Assembly: GCF_000820085.1 (NCBI RefSeq)
Contig: NZ_CDBN01000094.1
Location: 1-64,000, forward strand
Direction of reading: 5' to 3'
Length of the DNA stretch: 64,000 nt
Source of the DNA: Aeromonas sanarellii
Lineage (GTDB): Bacteria > Pseudomonadota > Gammaproteobacteria > Enterobacterales > Aeromonadaceae
Below are positions 42,146-51,671 of the stretch, piece by piece. Below the pieces are notes generated by a model, which saw nothing but the letters and a program-made list of their open reading frames with translations, was not told the DNA's origin and ran no database searches. Numbering within the stretch: position 1 is the first letter of the stretch; each line of letters starts with the position of its first letter. The position numbers and the translations under genes were made by a program.

Positions 42146-42400
42146 ATGCAAAACCTGCAACGAGAGATAAAGCAACTCATCATCGACAGCCTCAATCTGG
42201 AGGGGCTGACCCCGGATGACATCGACGACCAGGCTCCCTTGTTTGGCGACGGACTGGGTCTGGATTCCATCGATGCGCTGGAGCTGGGACTGGCCATCAA
42301 GGGGCGTTACGGCATAGTGCTCTCCGCCGACGATGCGGACACCCGTCGCCATTTCGCCAGTGTCGAGGCCCTGGCTGCCCTGGTTCAGTCCCAGGCCTGA
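42146..42400 (+). CDS. apeE: Aryl polyene acyl carrier protein 1
   Basis: The 84-residue acyl carrier protein has the phosphopantetheine attachment serine (Ser41) in GLGLDSIDALEL. It carries the growing polyene between the synthase, reductase and dehydratase. I chose 42146 because GGAAG precedes it; an ATG at 42125 overlaps the apeD stop and would add seven residues. Confidence 0.88.
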   Translation: MQNLQREIKQLIIDSLNLEGLTPDDIDDQAPLFGDGLGLDSIDALELGLAIKGRYGIVLSADDADTRRHFASVEALAALVQSQA

Positions 42401-42424
42401 TCCCGCCATCGAGGAGATATCGTG

Positions 42425-42673
42425 ATGAATAGAGACGACATTTTTACCAAGGTGAAGGCGACCCTGGTCGAGCTGTTCGAGGTGGATGAAGACGCCGTGA
42501 CCCTGGATGCCCAGCTTTACCAGGATCTGGAGCTCGACAGCATAGATGCCATCGATCTGGTGGTGCACCTGCAAAAACTCACCGGCAAGAAGATCAAGCC
42601 CGAAGAGTTCAAGTCGGTGCGCAGCGTGGCCGATGTGGTCGAGGCGGTCGATCGTCTGATGAACCATGGCTGA
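42425..42673 (+). CDS. apeF: Aryl polyene acyl carrier protein 2
   Basis: The 82-residue second carrier protein has Ser39 in LELDSIDAIDLV. GAGGAG lies upstream; a GTG directly before the ATG is also usable. In related clusters the two carriers have separate jobs in starter loading and chain extension, which I cannot resolve here. Confidence 0.88.
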   Translation: MNRDDIFTKVKATLVELFEVDEDAVTLDAQLYQDLELDSIDAIDLVVHLQKLTGKKIKPEEFKSVRSVADVVEAVDRLMNHG

Positions 42674-42682
42674 TCTGCTGCC

Positions 42683-43249
42683 ATGATGCGCCTGCTCTCC
42701 CTGCTGGCGGGCGGTCTGCTGCTGGTCTATCCCCTGGCGGTGTATTGGGGGCTGACCCATTGGGGTGGCTCCGCCTTGCTCGTGATCCTGATGGTCACCT
42801 TCGCCCTGCGCCTCCTGCCCAGGTCAGCCCCGCGGCGCGAGTGGTTGCTGCTCGGTCGCCTGCTGGCCTGCGTCGGCCTGCTGCTGACGAGCCTGAGCGC
42901 CCTCTTCTCGGCCCAGCACTGGCTGCTCTACTACCCCATCGCCGTCTCATTGGCACTGCTCTGTCTGTTTGGCTGGAGCCTGACCCAGCCCATGAGCCTG
43001 GTGGAGCGCCTCGCGCGCCTGCAAGAACCCGATTTGCCGCCGGCCGGGGTGCGCTATACCCGTACCGTGACCCAGGTCTGGTGCGGCTTCTTCGTGCTCA
43101 ACGGTGGCCTGGCTGTCGCCACCGTCTGGTACGGGGATCTCGCCCTCTGGAGCCTCTATAACGGCCTCGTCAGCTATCTGCTGATGGGGTTGCTGATGGC
43201 GGGGGAGTACCTGGTGCGTCGCCGAGTCAAACGGTGTTTCGCAGCATGA
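42683..43249 (+). CDS. apeG: Aryl polyene cluster membrane protein (COG4648)
   Basis: The 188-residue integral membrane protein has about five to six predicted helices (for example LLSLLAGGLLLVYPLAVYWG and VWCGFFVLNGGLAVATVWY). It belongs to the conserved, uncharacterised membrane family always found in these clusters. It may hold the pigment complex at the membrane. It overlaps apeH by 4 bp. Confidence 0.8.
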   Translation: MMRLLSLLAGGLLLVYPLAVYWGLTHWGGSALLVILMVTFALRLLPRSAPRREWLLLGRLLACVGLLLTSLSALFSAQHWLLYYPIAVSLALLCLFGWSLTQPMSLVERLARLQEPDLPPAGVRYTRTVTQVWCGFFVLNGGLAVATVWYGDLALWSLYNGLVSYLLMGLLMAGEYLVRRRVKRCFAA

Positions 43250-44679
43250 TGGCGCCAGCGAACCTGCTCGCCGCCATCTGGGCGCGAGCCGACGACGAGG
43301 TAGTGGCGTTTGGTCCGCAAGGGGATGCCGTTTTCGGTGCCCTCCGTCTGGGGGCCGAACGGCTGGCCACCCGGTTGGCGAGCCTGCCCGCCCAGCGCTG
43401 GGCGCTCTGCTTCGAGGACAGTCTGCTGTTTGCAGAGGCCCTGCTCGCCTGCGCCCTGACGGGACGGGAGGCCATCCTGCCCGGTCATCAGCGGCCGGCC
43501 GCCCTGGCCGAGCTCAGTGCCGGGTTCGATGGGGTGCTGACCGATAGCCAGACCCTGGGGGAGGGGAGTGCCGTCCCCTGGTTGCATCTGCCCCTGTCCA
43601 CCGCGGCCGAGGCGCCGTCGACCGCACGCTGGCCTGCCCCCGTCTCCCTGCGACTGACCCTGTTCACCTCGGGCTCGACGGGGCAGCCCAAGGCGATCCC
43701 CAAGACCTGGCACCAGCTGGATGCCGAGCTGAGGGTGTTGATCGGACTCTGGGGCGAGCCGCTGGCGGGGGCCCGCCTGCTGGCGAGCGTCAGTCATCAA
43801 CACATCTATGGCCTGCTGTTTCGCATCCTGCTGCCGCTCATCCTGCGCGTGCCCTTCGCCCGTACCCTGACGCTCTACCCCGAGCAACTGAGCGCACAGC
43901 CTGGCCTGTGGGCATTGATCGCCTCTCCGGCGCTTCTCAGCCGGCTCGACCCCGGACTCAAGGCGACGGGCTGTCGTCTCGTCGTCTCCTCCGGCGGCCC
44001 CCTGGCGCCGGCAGATGCGTCCCGGTGCGAGCAACTCCTCGGCCAACTGCCGGTGGAGGTGTTTGGCAGCAGCGAGACCGGCGGCATCGCCTGGCGCCAG
44101 AGTCAGGAGGCCGACACCCCCTGGCAACCCATGCCGGGCATAGCGATCGCGCTGGGAGAAGACGACCAGCTGCTGCTGAGATCCCCCTACCTGCCGGATG
44201 GCGCCCCCCTGCTCTGTGCCGATCGCATTCGTCTGTGCGAGTCCGGTTTTCATCTGATCGGGCGGGGGGACAGGGTGATCAAGCTCGAAGAGAAACGCAT
44301 CTCCCTCGAGGAGGTGGAGGAGCGGCTGCGGGCACTGCCCTGGGTGCGGGAGGCGGCCGTGTTGCCTATGAACGTGGCGACTAGGCAGCAGCTCGGTGCC
44401 GTGCTGGTATTGACCGAGGCGGGACTGATCCAGTGGCAGGCGCTGGGGCCAGGTCGTTTCCTCATCGCCCTGCGGGAGCAACTTAGGCCCTGGCTTGAGC
44501 CGGTCGCCCTGCCGCGCCGGCTGCGCCTGCTGCCCGAGCTGCCCCTCAACAGCCAGGGGAAGCGCCCCTGGGGGCAGTTGAGAGCATTATTCGATAAGGC
44601 ACCCATGGACATCAATGCCAAAGAGCCCGCCTTGGGCCAGATGGAACACTCAGCCAGCGGGCAGGCGCCATGCAGATAA
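43246..44679 (+). CDS. apeH: Aryl-acid AMP ligase / acyl-ACP synthetase
   Basis: The 477-residue adenylate-forming enzyme has the core motif LFTSGSTGQPKAIPKTW, then EVFGSSETGGIAWR and the hinge region GRGDRVIKLEEKRISLEEVE. It should activate the aromatic starter acid and load it on a carrier protein. The start overlaps the apeG stop (ATGA), and a GTG 12 bp upstream is an alternative. The C-terminus overlaps apeI by 10 bp. Confidence 0.86.
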   Translation: MMAPANLLAAIWARADDEVVAFGPQGDAVFGALRLGAERLATRLASLPAQRWALCFEDSLLFAEALLACALTGREAILPGHQRPAALAELSAGFDGVLTDSQTLGEGSAVPWLHLPLSTAAEAPSTARWPAPVSLRLTLFTSGSTGQPKAIPKTWHQLDAELRVLIGLWGEPLAGARLLASVSHQHIYGLLFRILLPLILRVPFARTLTLYPEQLSAQPGLWALIASPALLSRLDPGLKATGCRLVVSSGGPLAPADASRCEQLLGQLPVEVFGSSETGGIAWRQSQEADTPWQPMPGIAIALGEDDQLLLRSPYLPDGAPLLCADRIRLCESGFHLIGRGDRVIKLEEKRISLEEVEERLRALPWVREAAVLPMNVATRQQLGAVLVLTEAGLIQWQALGPGRFLIALREQLRPWLEPVALPRRLRLLPELPLNSQGKRPWGQLRALFDKAPMDINAKEPALGQMEHSASGQAPCR

Positions 44680-45020
44680 GTGGGCTGCCCACCCTGCTCG
44701 AGCAGCATTGGCAGGGGCGCGATCTGGTGCTGCGCCTGCGTCTCGACCCCGAGCTGCCCTGGTTTCGCGGCCACTTCCCGGGCGCGCCCCTGTTGCCCGG
44801 TGTGGTGCAGGTGCACTGGGCCATGCACTATGGCCGCCAGTTGCCAGGCCTGGTGGGGAGCTTCGCCGGCATGAACCAGCTGAAATTCCAGAGGCCGTTG
44901 CGCCCGGGTCAGGAGTGCGAGTTGCACCTCTGCTGGCAGGCCGACAAGGGCCAGCTGCTGTTCAGTTACCGGCTCGGGGACGAGCATGCCAGCAGCGGTC
45001 GGGTGCGGCTATGTCCCTGA
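44670..45020 (+). CDS. apeI: Aryl polyene 3-hydroxyacyl-ACP dehydratase, hotdog subunit 1
   Basis: The 116-residue FabZ-like protein has the catalytic-histidine motif FRGHFPGAPLLPGVVQ. In Xenorhabdus it works with ApeP as a heteromeric dehydratase giving conjugated double bonds. The gene overlaps both neighbours. Confidence 0.86.
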   Translation: MQISGLPTLLEQHWQGRDLVLRLRLDPELPWFRGHFPGAPLLPGVVQVHWAMHYGRQLPGLVGSFAGMNQLKFQRPLRPGQECELHLCWQADKGQLLFSYRLGDEHASSGRVRLCP

Positions 45021-46702
45021 AGCCCTGCCTCATCATCCCCTGTTACAACCACTCTGCCCCCCTGGCCGGGGTGCTGGCCGAGCTGCACCCCCTGGGATTG
45101 CCCTGCCTGCTGATCGACGACGGTAGCGAGCCCGGTGCTGCCGCCGCCCTGGATGCCCTGGCCGAGGAACATGGGGCGTGGCTGACCCTGTTGCGTCACG
45201 ATCGCAACCTCGGCAAGGGGGCCGCCGTGGCCACCGGGCTCATGGCCGCACGGACCCTGGGCTTCAGCCACGGGGTGCAGATAGACGCGGATGGCCAGCA
45301 CTGCCTCGCGGACGTGCCGCGCCTGCTGGCGGAGGCCGAACGCCAGCCGGATGCCCTGGTCTCGGGACGCCCCCTCTACGATGACTCCGTGCCCAGGGGG
45401 CGTCTCTATGGCCGCTACATCACCCATGTCTGGGTCTGGATAGAGACCCTCTCCTTCACCATACAGGACAGCATGTGCGGCTTTCGGGTCTACCCCCTGG
45501 CAACCAGCTGCGCCCTGCTGGACGAGGTGCGCCTCGGTCGGCGCATGGATTTCGATACCGAGGTGATGGTGCGCCTCCATTGGCGCGGGGTGCCCATGCG
45601 CTTCGTGCCGACCCGGGTCATCTATCCCGAAGACGGCAGCTCGCACTTTCGGCTCTGGCGGGACAACGTGGACATCTCCTGGATGCACACCCGATTGGTG
45701 TGCCGACTGCTCTGGGATGGGGTCCGCAAGCTGCCTGCCGTGCCGGTCCGGCTCTGGCAGCAGGGCAGGCGGCACTGGTCGCGCACGCCGGAGCGGGGCT
45801 CGCTGCTGGGCCTGCAGATCATGCTGGCCAGCTATCGGCTGCTGGGCCGGACGGGCTTCAAGGCGCTGCTCTACCCCGTCATCGGCTATTTCTGGCTGAC
45901 CGGTCGCCGCCAGCGGGCGGCGTCCGAGCAGTATCTGAAGAGGCTGGAAGCCTTCGCGGCCAGCCAGCAGGTGGCTCTGCCCCCCGGGCCGAGAACGAGC
46001 TTCCGGCACTTCCTGCGCTTTGGCGAGGCGGCGCTGGACAAGCTGGCGGGCTGGCGCGGCGACATCCCCCGGGAGCGGGTCGAGCTGGTGGGGCGAGAGC
46101 ACCACGAGGCGGCCCTGGCCAGCGGGCGCGGCCTGCTGCTGCTCGGTTCCCATCTCGGGGATCTGGAGCTGTGCCGGGCGCTCGGCACCCGGGACGGCCA
46201 GGTGCGCATCAATGCCCTGGTGTTCACCCGCCACGCGGCCCGCTTCAACGCCCTGCTCAGGCAGGTCAATCCGGATGCCGGCATCAATCTCATCCAGGTG
46301 CAGGAGATGGGGGCCGACACCGCCATCCTGCTCAAGGAGAAGATAGAGGCGGGGGAGTGGGTGGTGATCGTCGGGGACCGTACCTCGGTGACCCGGGAGA
46401 AGCGGGTGGTCTGGGCCGACTTCCTCGGCGCGCCCGCCCCCTTCCCGATGGGGCCCTTCGCCCTGGCCAGCGTCCTGGCCTGCCCCGTCTATCTGATGTT
46501 CGGCCTCAAGGAGCAGGGGCGTTTTAGGGTCCATTTCGAGCCCTTCGCCGAGCGGCTGCTGTTGCCCCGCGCCGAACGGGAGGCGGCCCTGCGCCACTGG
46601 GTACAGGCCTATGCAGACCGCTTGCAGCACCACTGCCTGCGCGCGCCGCTGGACTGGTTCAATTTCTTCGATTTTTGGCAGCTGACCCATGATGAACAGT
46701 GA
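45011..46702 (+). CDS. apeJ: Fused glycosyltransferase–acyltransferase
   Basis: The 563-residue protein joins an N-terminal family 2 glycosyltransferase (PCLIIPCYNH; LLIDDGSEPG; QIDADGQH; about 1–240) to a C-terminal LpxL/HtrB-like acyltransferase domain (about 270–555, with GSHLGDLELCRA and VIVGDRTSV). This fusion is typical of aryl polyene clusters. It probably builds the lipid-sugar anchor that carries the pigment to the outer membrane. Confidence 0.85.
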   Translation: MSLKPCLIIPCYNHSAPLAGVLAELHPLGLPCLLIDDGSEPGAAAALDALAEEHGAWLTLLRHDRNLGKGAAVATGLMAARTLGFSHGVQIDADGQHCLADVPRLLAEAERQPDALVSGRPLYDDSVPRGRLYGRYITHVWVWIETLSFTIQDSMCGFRVYPLATSCALLDEVRLGRRMDFDTEVMVRLHWRGVPMRFVPTRVIYPEDGSSHFRLWRDNVDISWMHTRLVCRLLWDGVRKLPAVPVRLWQQGRRHWSRTPERGSLLGLQIMLASYRLLGRTGFKALLYPVIGYFWLTGRRQRAASEQYLKRLEAFAASQQVALPPGPRTSFRHFLRFGEAALDKLAGWRGDIPRERVELVGREHHEAALASGRGLLLLGSHLGDLELCRALGTRDGQVRINALVFTRHAARFNALLRQVNPDAGINLIQVQEMGADTAILLKEKIEAGEWVVIVGDRTSVTREKRVVWADFLGAPAPFPMGPFALASVLACPVYLMFGLKEQGRFRVHFEPFAERLLLPRAEREAALRHWVQAYADRLQHHCLRAPLDWFNFFDFWQLTHDEQ

Positions 46703-48263
46703 TACTCCCTCTCCCCAGGTCACCTTCGGGGCTGGACGGCTCACCATAGAGCAGGTGGTGGCCCTGGCTGAGCGCCGCGCCCGCCCGGCGTTGAACGCCG
46801 ATCCCGCCTTTATGGCCCGCGTCCAGCGTGGCGCCGACTTCCTCGATCGCCTGCTGGCGGAGGAGGGAGTCATCTATGGGGTGACCACGGGCTACGGCGA
46901 CTCCGTGACCCGGGCCGTGCCCCCCCCCCTGGTGGCCGAGCTGCCCCTGCACCTGACCCGCTTCCACGGCTGCGGCCTGGGGGAGGATCTCGGCGTCGCG
47001 GCCGGACGTGCCGTGCTGGCGACCCGCCTCTGCTCCCTGGCCCAGGGGGTCTCCGGCGTCAGCCCGGCACTGCTGGAGCGGCTCTGCTGGCTGCTGGAGC
47101 AGGATCTGATCCCGCGCATCCCGCAGGAGGGGTCGGTGGGGGCCAGCGGCGATCTCACCCCGCTCTCCTACGTGGCCGCCGTGCTGGTGGGGGAGCGTGA
47201 GCTCTATCGGGACGACCGGCTCGCCAGCACCTCGGATGTCTATGGCGAACTGGGGGTGATGCCGCTGCGGCTGCGTCCGAAAGAGGGGCTGGCCTTGATG
47301 AACGGCACCTCGGTGATGACGGCGCTCGCCTGCCTCGCCTATGCCCGTACCGAGTACCTGATGCGGCTGGCGACCCGGATCACCGCCCTGGTCAGCGTCG
47401 CCATGGAGGGCAACGCCTTCCACTTCGACGAGCGGTTGTTCGCGGCCAAGCCGCACCCCGGCATGCAGAATATCGCCGCCTGGCTGCGGGCCGATCTGCG
47501 AAGCGGCGAGCTGCCGCGCCACAGCGACCGGCTGCAGGACAGATACTCCCTGCGCTGCGCGCCCCACGTCATCGGCGTGGTGGCCGACAGCCTGCCCTGG
47601 TGGCGCCAGCTCATCGAGAACGAGCTCAACAGCGCCAACGACAACCCGCTCATCGATGGCGATTTCGAGCACGTGATGCACGGCGGTCACTTCTACGGCG
47701 GCCACATCGCCATGGCCATGGACAGCATGAAGACGGCGGTGGCGAACCTCGCCGATCTGCTCGACCGCCAGCTGGCCCAGCTGGTGGACGTCAAGTTCAA
47801 CGGCGGCCTGCCGAGCAATCTGTCCGGCGCCAGCGGCGAGCGGCGCATGATCAACCACGGCTTCAAGGCGGTGCAGATAGGGGTCTCCGCCTGGACTGCG
47901 GAGGCGCTCAAGCTGACCATGCCCGCCAGCGTCTTCTCCCGCTCCACCGAGTGCCACAACCAGGACAAGGTGAGCATGGGCACCATAGCGGCGCGGGATG
48001 CGTTGCGGGTGCTGACCCTGACCGAGCAGGTAGGGGCCGCCTGCCTGCTGGCGGCGGTGCAGGGGGTCGAGCTGCGCCTGGGCCTGCAGCACTCTGGGCT
48101 GGAGGCACTGAGCCACCCCCTGCGGGAGATGGTGCAGGCGGTGCGAGAAGATCACCCGGTGTTGGTGGAGGACAGGCCGCTGGAGCAGGAGCTCAGGGCC
48201 CTGATCGCCCGCCTGCAGGGGCGTCATTATCCGCTTTATGGAGAGCTGAAACATGTCAACTGA
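46689..48263 (+). CDS. Aromatic amino acid ammonia lyase (HAL/TAL family)
   Basis: The 524-residue lyase has the MIO-forming tripeptide Ala152-Ser153-Gly154 in GSVGASGDLTPLSYVA and the catalytic tyrosine in VIYGVTTGYG. The aryl-selectivity pair is Phe92-His93 (RFHGCGLG), mixed between the Phe-Leu usual in phenylalanine lyases and the Ser-His of histidine lyases. By context it should supply 4-coumarate or cinnamate as the starter for the pigment. It lies between apeJ and apeK with overlaps on both sides, so it belongs to the operon. Confidence 0.85.
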   Translation: MMNSDTPSPQVTFGAGRLTIEQVVALAERRARPALNADPAFMARVQRGADFLDRLLAEEGVIYGVTTGYGDSVTRAVPPPLVAELPLHLTRFHGCGLGEDLGVAAGRAVLATRLCSLAQGVSGVSPALLERLCWLLEQDLIPRIPQEGSVGASGDLTPLSYVAAVLVGERELYRDDRLASTSDVYGELGVMPLRLRPKEGLALMNGTSVMTALACLAYARTEYLMRLATRITALVSVAMEGNAFHFDERLFAAKPHPGMQNIAAWLRADLRSGELPRHSDRLQDRYSLRCAPHVIGVVADSLPWWRQLIENELNSANDNPLIDGDFEHVMHGGHFYGGHIAMAMDSMKTAVANLADLLDRQLAQLVDVKFNGGLPSNLSGASGERRMINHGFKAVQIGVSAWTAEALKLTMPASVFSRSTECHNQDKVSMGTIAARDALRVLTLTEQVGAACLLAAVQGVELRLGLQHSGLEALSHPLREMVQAVREDHPVLVEDRPLEQELRALIARLQGRHYPLYGELKHVN

Positions 48264-48678
48264 ACCCTGGATGATCAGCCACAGCATAGAGGTGGAGATC
48301 CCTTTCCACGACGTGGACATGATGGCGGTGGCCTGGCATGGGCACTATGTGCGCTACATCGAGCTGGCCCGCTGCGCCCTGCTGGAGACTATCGATTACA
48401 ACTATCCCCAGATGGAGGCCTCCGGCTACCACTGGCCCATCATAGACTTGCGCCTCAAGTACATGGCCCCCCTGCGCTTCGGTCAGAAGGTGCGGGTCGA
48501 GGCGCGGCTGTGCGAATACCAGAATCGCCTCAAGATCGAGTACCAACTGTTCGATGCGAAGACGGGCACTCGGACCAGCAAGGGCTACAGCATCCAGGTG
48601 GCGGTGAACAAGGAGAGCGGCGAGATGTGTCTCGCCTCTCCAAGGGTACTGCTCGACAAGCTGGGAGTGAGCGAATGA
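48253..48678 (+). CDS. apeK: Aryl polyene thioesterase (4HBT type)
   Basis: The 141-residue hotdog thioesterase has the 4-hydroxybenzoyl-CoA thioesterase motif FHDVDMMAVAWHGHYVRYIE. It is probably an editing or release enzyme for acyl intermediates. It overlaps the lyase gene by 11 bp and apeL by 4 bp. Confidence 0.86.
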   Translation: MSTEPWMISHSIEVEIPFHDVDMMAVAWHGHYVRYIELARCALLETIDYNYPQMEASGYHWPIIDLRLKYMAPLRFGQKVRVEARLCEYQNRLKIEYQLFDAKTGTRTSKGYSIQVAVNKESGEMCLASPRVLLDKLGVSE

Positions 48679-49298
48679 GGCGCTGGCTCAGAGGAATGGG
48701 AGGCTGGATCTGTGCCTGCCTGTGGCTGATGATGCCGATGGTCGCATGGGCCTTGCCCATGACCCAGGCGGAGGTCCGCGAGCTGCTGAGTGCCGAGCCC
48801 GCCCAGCGAGCCCGCTTCGAGCAGGAGAAGCAGGTGGAAGGGCTGGCCCGGCCCCTGACATCCAGTGGCGAGCTGCTGCTGGTGCGGGGTCAGGGGCTCT
48901 GGTGGCATCAGCTGCAGCCCTTCGAGCTGGCCCTGAGCCTGACCGCCAAGCGCATGAGCCAGCAGGTGGGGCAGGGCCCTGTCCAGGTGATCGACAATCC
49001 CCAGCTGCTCCAGTTCAGCAGCATGATGCTGGCCCTGTTCGGTTCGGACGAGCAGACGCTGACCCGCTACTTCGCCCTCGCTTTCCAGTCCGGCGAGCAG
49101 GGCTGGAGCCTGGTGCTGACGCCGCAGGTGGCGCCGCTCGACAAGGTGTTTGCCAGCCTGACCCTGAGCGGCGGCAAGCAGCTGGAGCGGCTGGTGATCG
49201 CCGATCGCCAGGGAGACGAGACCCGCATCCGCTTCTCTCACTGGCAGAGGGTGACGCTGCCCCTATCTGCCGAGGAGCAGACCCATTTTGCTCCCTGA
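48675..49298 (+). CDS. apeL: LolA-like periplasmic carrier
   Basis: The 207-residue protein has a signal segment (about 1–27, ending AWALP). A LolA-like beta-sandwich follows (FEQEKQVEGLARPLTSSGELLL; LWWHQLQPFE; YFALAFQSGEQGWSLVLTP). It probably shields the hydrophobic pigment lipid in the periplasm after export by ApeM. The ATG overlaps the apeK stop. Confidence 0.82.
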   Translation: MRRWLRGMGGWICACLWLMMPMVAWALPMTQAEVRELLSAEPAQRARFEQEKQVEGLARPLTSSGELLLVRGQGLWWHQLQPFELALSLTAKRMSQQVGQGPVQVIDNPQLLQFSSMMLALFGSDEQTLTRYFALAFQSGEQGWSLVLTPQVAPLDKVFASLTLSGGKQLERLVIADRQGDETRIRFSHWQRVTLPLSAEEQTHFAP

Positions 49299-51639
49299 AC
49301 AGCCCGCCGCATCTGCTGCCGAACGCACATCCTCTGTCCGGGGCTGGAGCGAGCCGACCTGGCGCCGCTTCTCCTGCTGCTGGCTGCTGCTCAGCCTGCT
49401 GGCCCTGGCGCTGCTCGGCTGGCAGCTCTCCCAGGGCCGGATCAACACCAGCCTGATGGACCTGTTGCCCCACGAGGAGCGCGCCACCCTGGATCCGGCC
49501 CTGCGTGAGGGCCTGCTGCGCCAGCTCGACAGGCAGCTGGTCTGGATGCTGAGCCTGCCGGCGGGGCAGGATGGCCGCGTCGCGGCGCAGGCGTGGGCCA
49601 AGACCCTGAACGCCTTGCCCGAGCTCAGTGCGGTGCGCGGTGCCCAGCCTGAACTGGCCTCGGTCTGGCAAGGGTTTCTCTATGACCATGCCTGGCAGCG
49701 CCTCGACGAGGGCAGCCGGGCCAGGCTGGCGGCGGGGCCGGAGGCCTGGAGCCAGTGGGTGCTCGGCCAGATCTACAGCCCCTTCGGCGGCGTCTCCCGC
49801 GCCGAGTGGCAGGCCGACCCCCTGCTGCTGGTCCGGGCCGGGGTGCAGGGCCAGGTTGCCAGCCCCCTGCGTCTCGACCATGGCTGGCTGCTGAGCGAGG
49901 ATGGGGCCGGCAGGCAGTGGTTCCTGCTGCGGGCCGAGCTGGATCTGTCGGCCTTCGACCTCGCTCGCAATACCGAGCTGCTAAGCCGCCTCGACGCGGC
50001 GGAGCAGGGCCTCAAGAGCCAATATCCCGGCTTGGAGCTGCTGCGCCGCGGCACCCTCTTCTACAGCCAGCATGCCAGCGAGCTGGCCCAGCAAGACATC
50101 TCCACCATAGGGCTGGGCTCCACGGTCGGGGTCCTGCTGCTGATGTGGCTGGCGTTTCGCTCGTACCGGGCGCTCTGGATCTCCCTGCTGCCCATCGCCA
50201 TCGGCCTCGCCTGGGGGGTACTGGCCGTGGTGCTGTGGTTTGGCGAGGTGCACATCTTCACCCTGGTGATCAGCTCCAGCCTGGTGGGCATCATAGATTA
50301 CGGCATCCACTTCCTGACCGAGCGGCGCCTGCACGGCCAGCAGGAGAGCCCGCACCAGACCCGCGCCCGCCTGCTGCCCAGCCTCTCGATGGCACTGTTT
50401 GCGACCCTGGTGGGTTATGGCCTGCTCTGGCTCGCCCCCTTCCCCGGCTTGCAGCAGATGGCGCTGTGCGCCCTGGTGGGGCTGACGGCCTCGTTCATTA
50501 CCGTGTTCTGCCTGTTCCCGCTCTGGCTCGGTGACCTGCCCCGGCGGGAGGCGCGCGTGCTGGTGCCGATGGCGCTCTGGCTCAGCTGGTGGCGCGAGTG
50601 GCCCGCCTTGCGCCGGGGCGTGCCGCTGCTCTGCCTGACCCTGATCGGGGCGGGATTGAGCCGGCTGGAGGTCGACGACGACATCGCCCGTCTGCAACCC
50701 CTGCCCACCGAGTTGCAGGCCCAGGAGCGGCAGATCCAGCAGCTCACCGGCCAGCAGGGGGGCATGACCGGCTTCCTGGTGACGGCGAAAGATGGGGAGA
50801 CCGCCCTGCAGCGCCTCGAGGCCATGAGCCAGAAGCTGACCGAGGCCAGGGCCGCGGGCCAGCTGGCGGGCTTCGTCTCGCTGGCCCAGTGGCTGCCCTC
50901 CCTGGCGCAGCAGCGGGCGGATCACGCCGCCCTCACCCGTCTGCTGCCCGAGGTGGTGGCGCGGCTCAACCGGGCCGGGGTGCCGGCCAGGACCGAGCCT
51001 CGCCCCTGGCATCCCCTGACTCCGGCGCACTGGCTCGGGAGTCCCGTCAGCGAGGGGAGCCGGCTGCTCTGGCACGGTTTGCCAGATGGTCGGGTCGCGC
51101 TCTGGCTGCCGGTCTACGGGGTGACGGACGGGGCGGCCGTGGCGGCCCTGGCCGAGGGGCAGGAGGGGGTCTTCTGGCAGGACCAGCGTGGCCAGTGGAG
51201 CCAGCTGTTTGCCCACTACCGCGTCAAGCTGACCGAGCTGTTGCTGCTGGCCATCGCCCTGGTGGGCGTGCTGCTGTGGGTGAGGTTCGGCTGGCGCAAG
51301 AGCCTGCGGATCCTGCTGATCAGCGGCTTCTCGCTGGGGGCAGGCCTGGCCCTGCTGGCCGCCTGCGGTCAGCCGCTCACCCTGTTCGGGGTGCTGGCCA
51401 TGAGCCTCATCTTCGGCATCGGCATCGACTACAGCCTCTTCTTCGCCTACAGCGGCGAAGATCCCCTGCGCCAACGCTCGACCATGTTCGCCATCCTGCT
51501 GGCCAACCTGACCACCCAGCTGTCGTTCGGCCTGCTGGCTCTGAGCCATACCTCGGCCATCGCGGGCTTCGGCCTGGTGCTGAGCGGCGGCATCTTTATC
51601 GCGTTTCTGCTCTCGCCACTGGTGCTGGAGCGGCGATGA
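49288..51639 (+). CDS. apeM: MMPL/RND-type exporter of the aryl polyene cluster
   Basis: The 783-residue transporter has two repeats of an N-terminal helix, a periplasmic domain and a bundle of five to six helices (about 245–400 and 640–780), as in MMPL exporters. Signature stretches include LVGIIDYGIHFLTERRL and FGIGIDYSLFFAY. It probably moves the pigment-lipid to the periplasm. The start is a TTG with GAGGAG 9 bp upstream; no ATG occurs near the expected N-terminus. It overlaps apeL by 11 bp. Confidence 0.85.
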   Translation: MLPEQPAASAAERTSSVRGWSEPTWRRFSCCWLLLSLLALALLGWQLSQGRINTSLMDLLPHEERATLDPALREGLLRQLDRQLVWMLSLPAGQDGRVAAQAWAKTLNALPELSAVRGAQPELASVWQGFLYDHAWQRLDEGSRARLAAGPEAWSQWVLGQIYSPFGGVSRAEWQADPLLLVRAGVQGQVASPLRLDHGWLLSEDGAGRQWFLLRAELDLSAFDLARNTELLSRLDAAEQGLKSQYPGLELLRRGTLFYSQHASELAQQDISTIGLGSTVGVLLLMWLAFRSYRALWISLLPIAIGLAWGVLAVVLWFGEVHIFTLVISSSLVGIIDYGIHFLTERRLHGQQESPHQTRARLLPSLSMALFATLVGYGLLWLAPFPGLQQMALCALVGLTASFITVFCLFPLWLGDLPRREARVLVPMALWLSWWREWPALRRGVPLLCLTLIGAGLSRLEVDDDIARLQPLPTELQAQERQIQQLTGQQGGMTGFLVTAKDGETALQRLEAMSQKLTEARAAGQLAGFVSLAQWLPSLAQQRADHAALTRLLPEVVARLNRAGVPARTEPRPWHPLTPAHWLGSPVSEGSRLLWHGLPDGRVALWLPVYGVTDGAAVAALAEGQEGVFWQDQRGQWSQLFAHYRVKLTELLLLAIALVGVLLWVRFGWRKSLRILLISGFSLGAGLALLAACGQPLTLFGVLAMSLIFGIGIDYSLFFAYSGEDPLRQRSTMFAILLANLTTQLSFGLLALSHTSAIAGFGLVLSGGIFIAFLLSPLVLERR

Positions 51640-51671
51640 CCACCATTCACCACAGCCCTGCAGGACTCATC

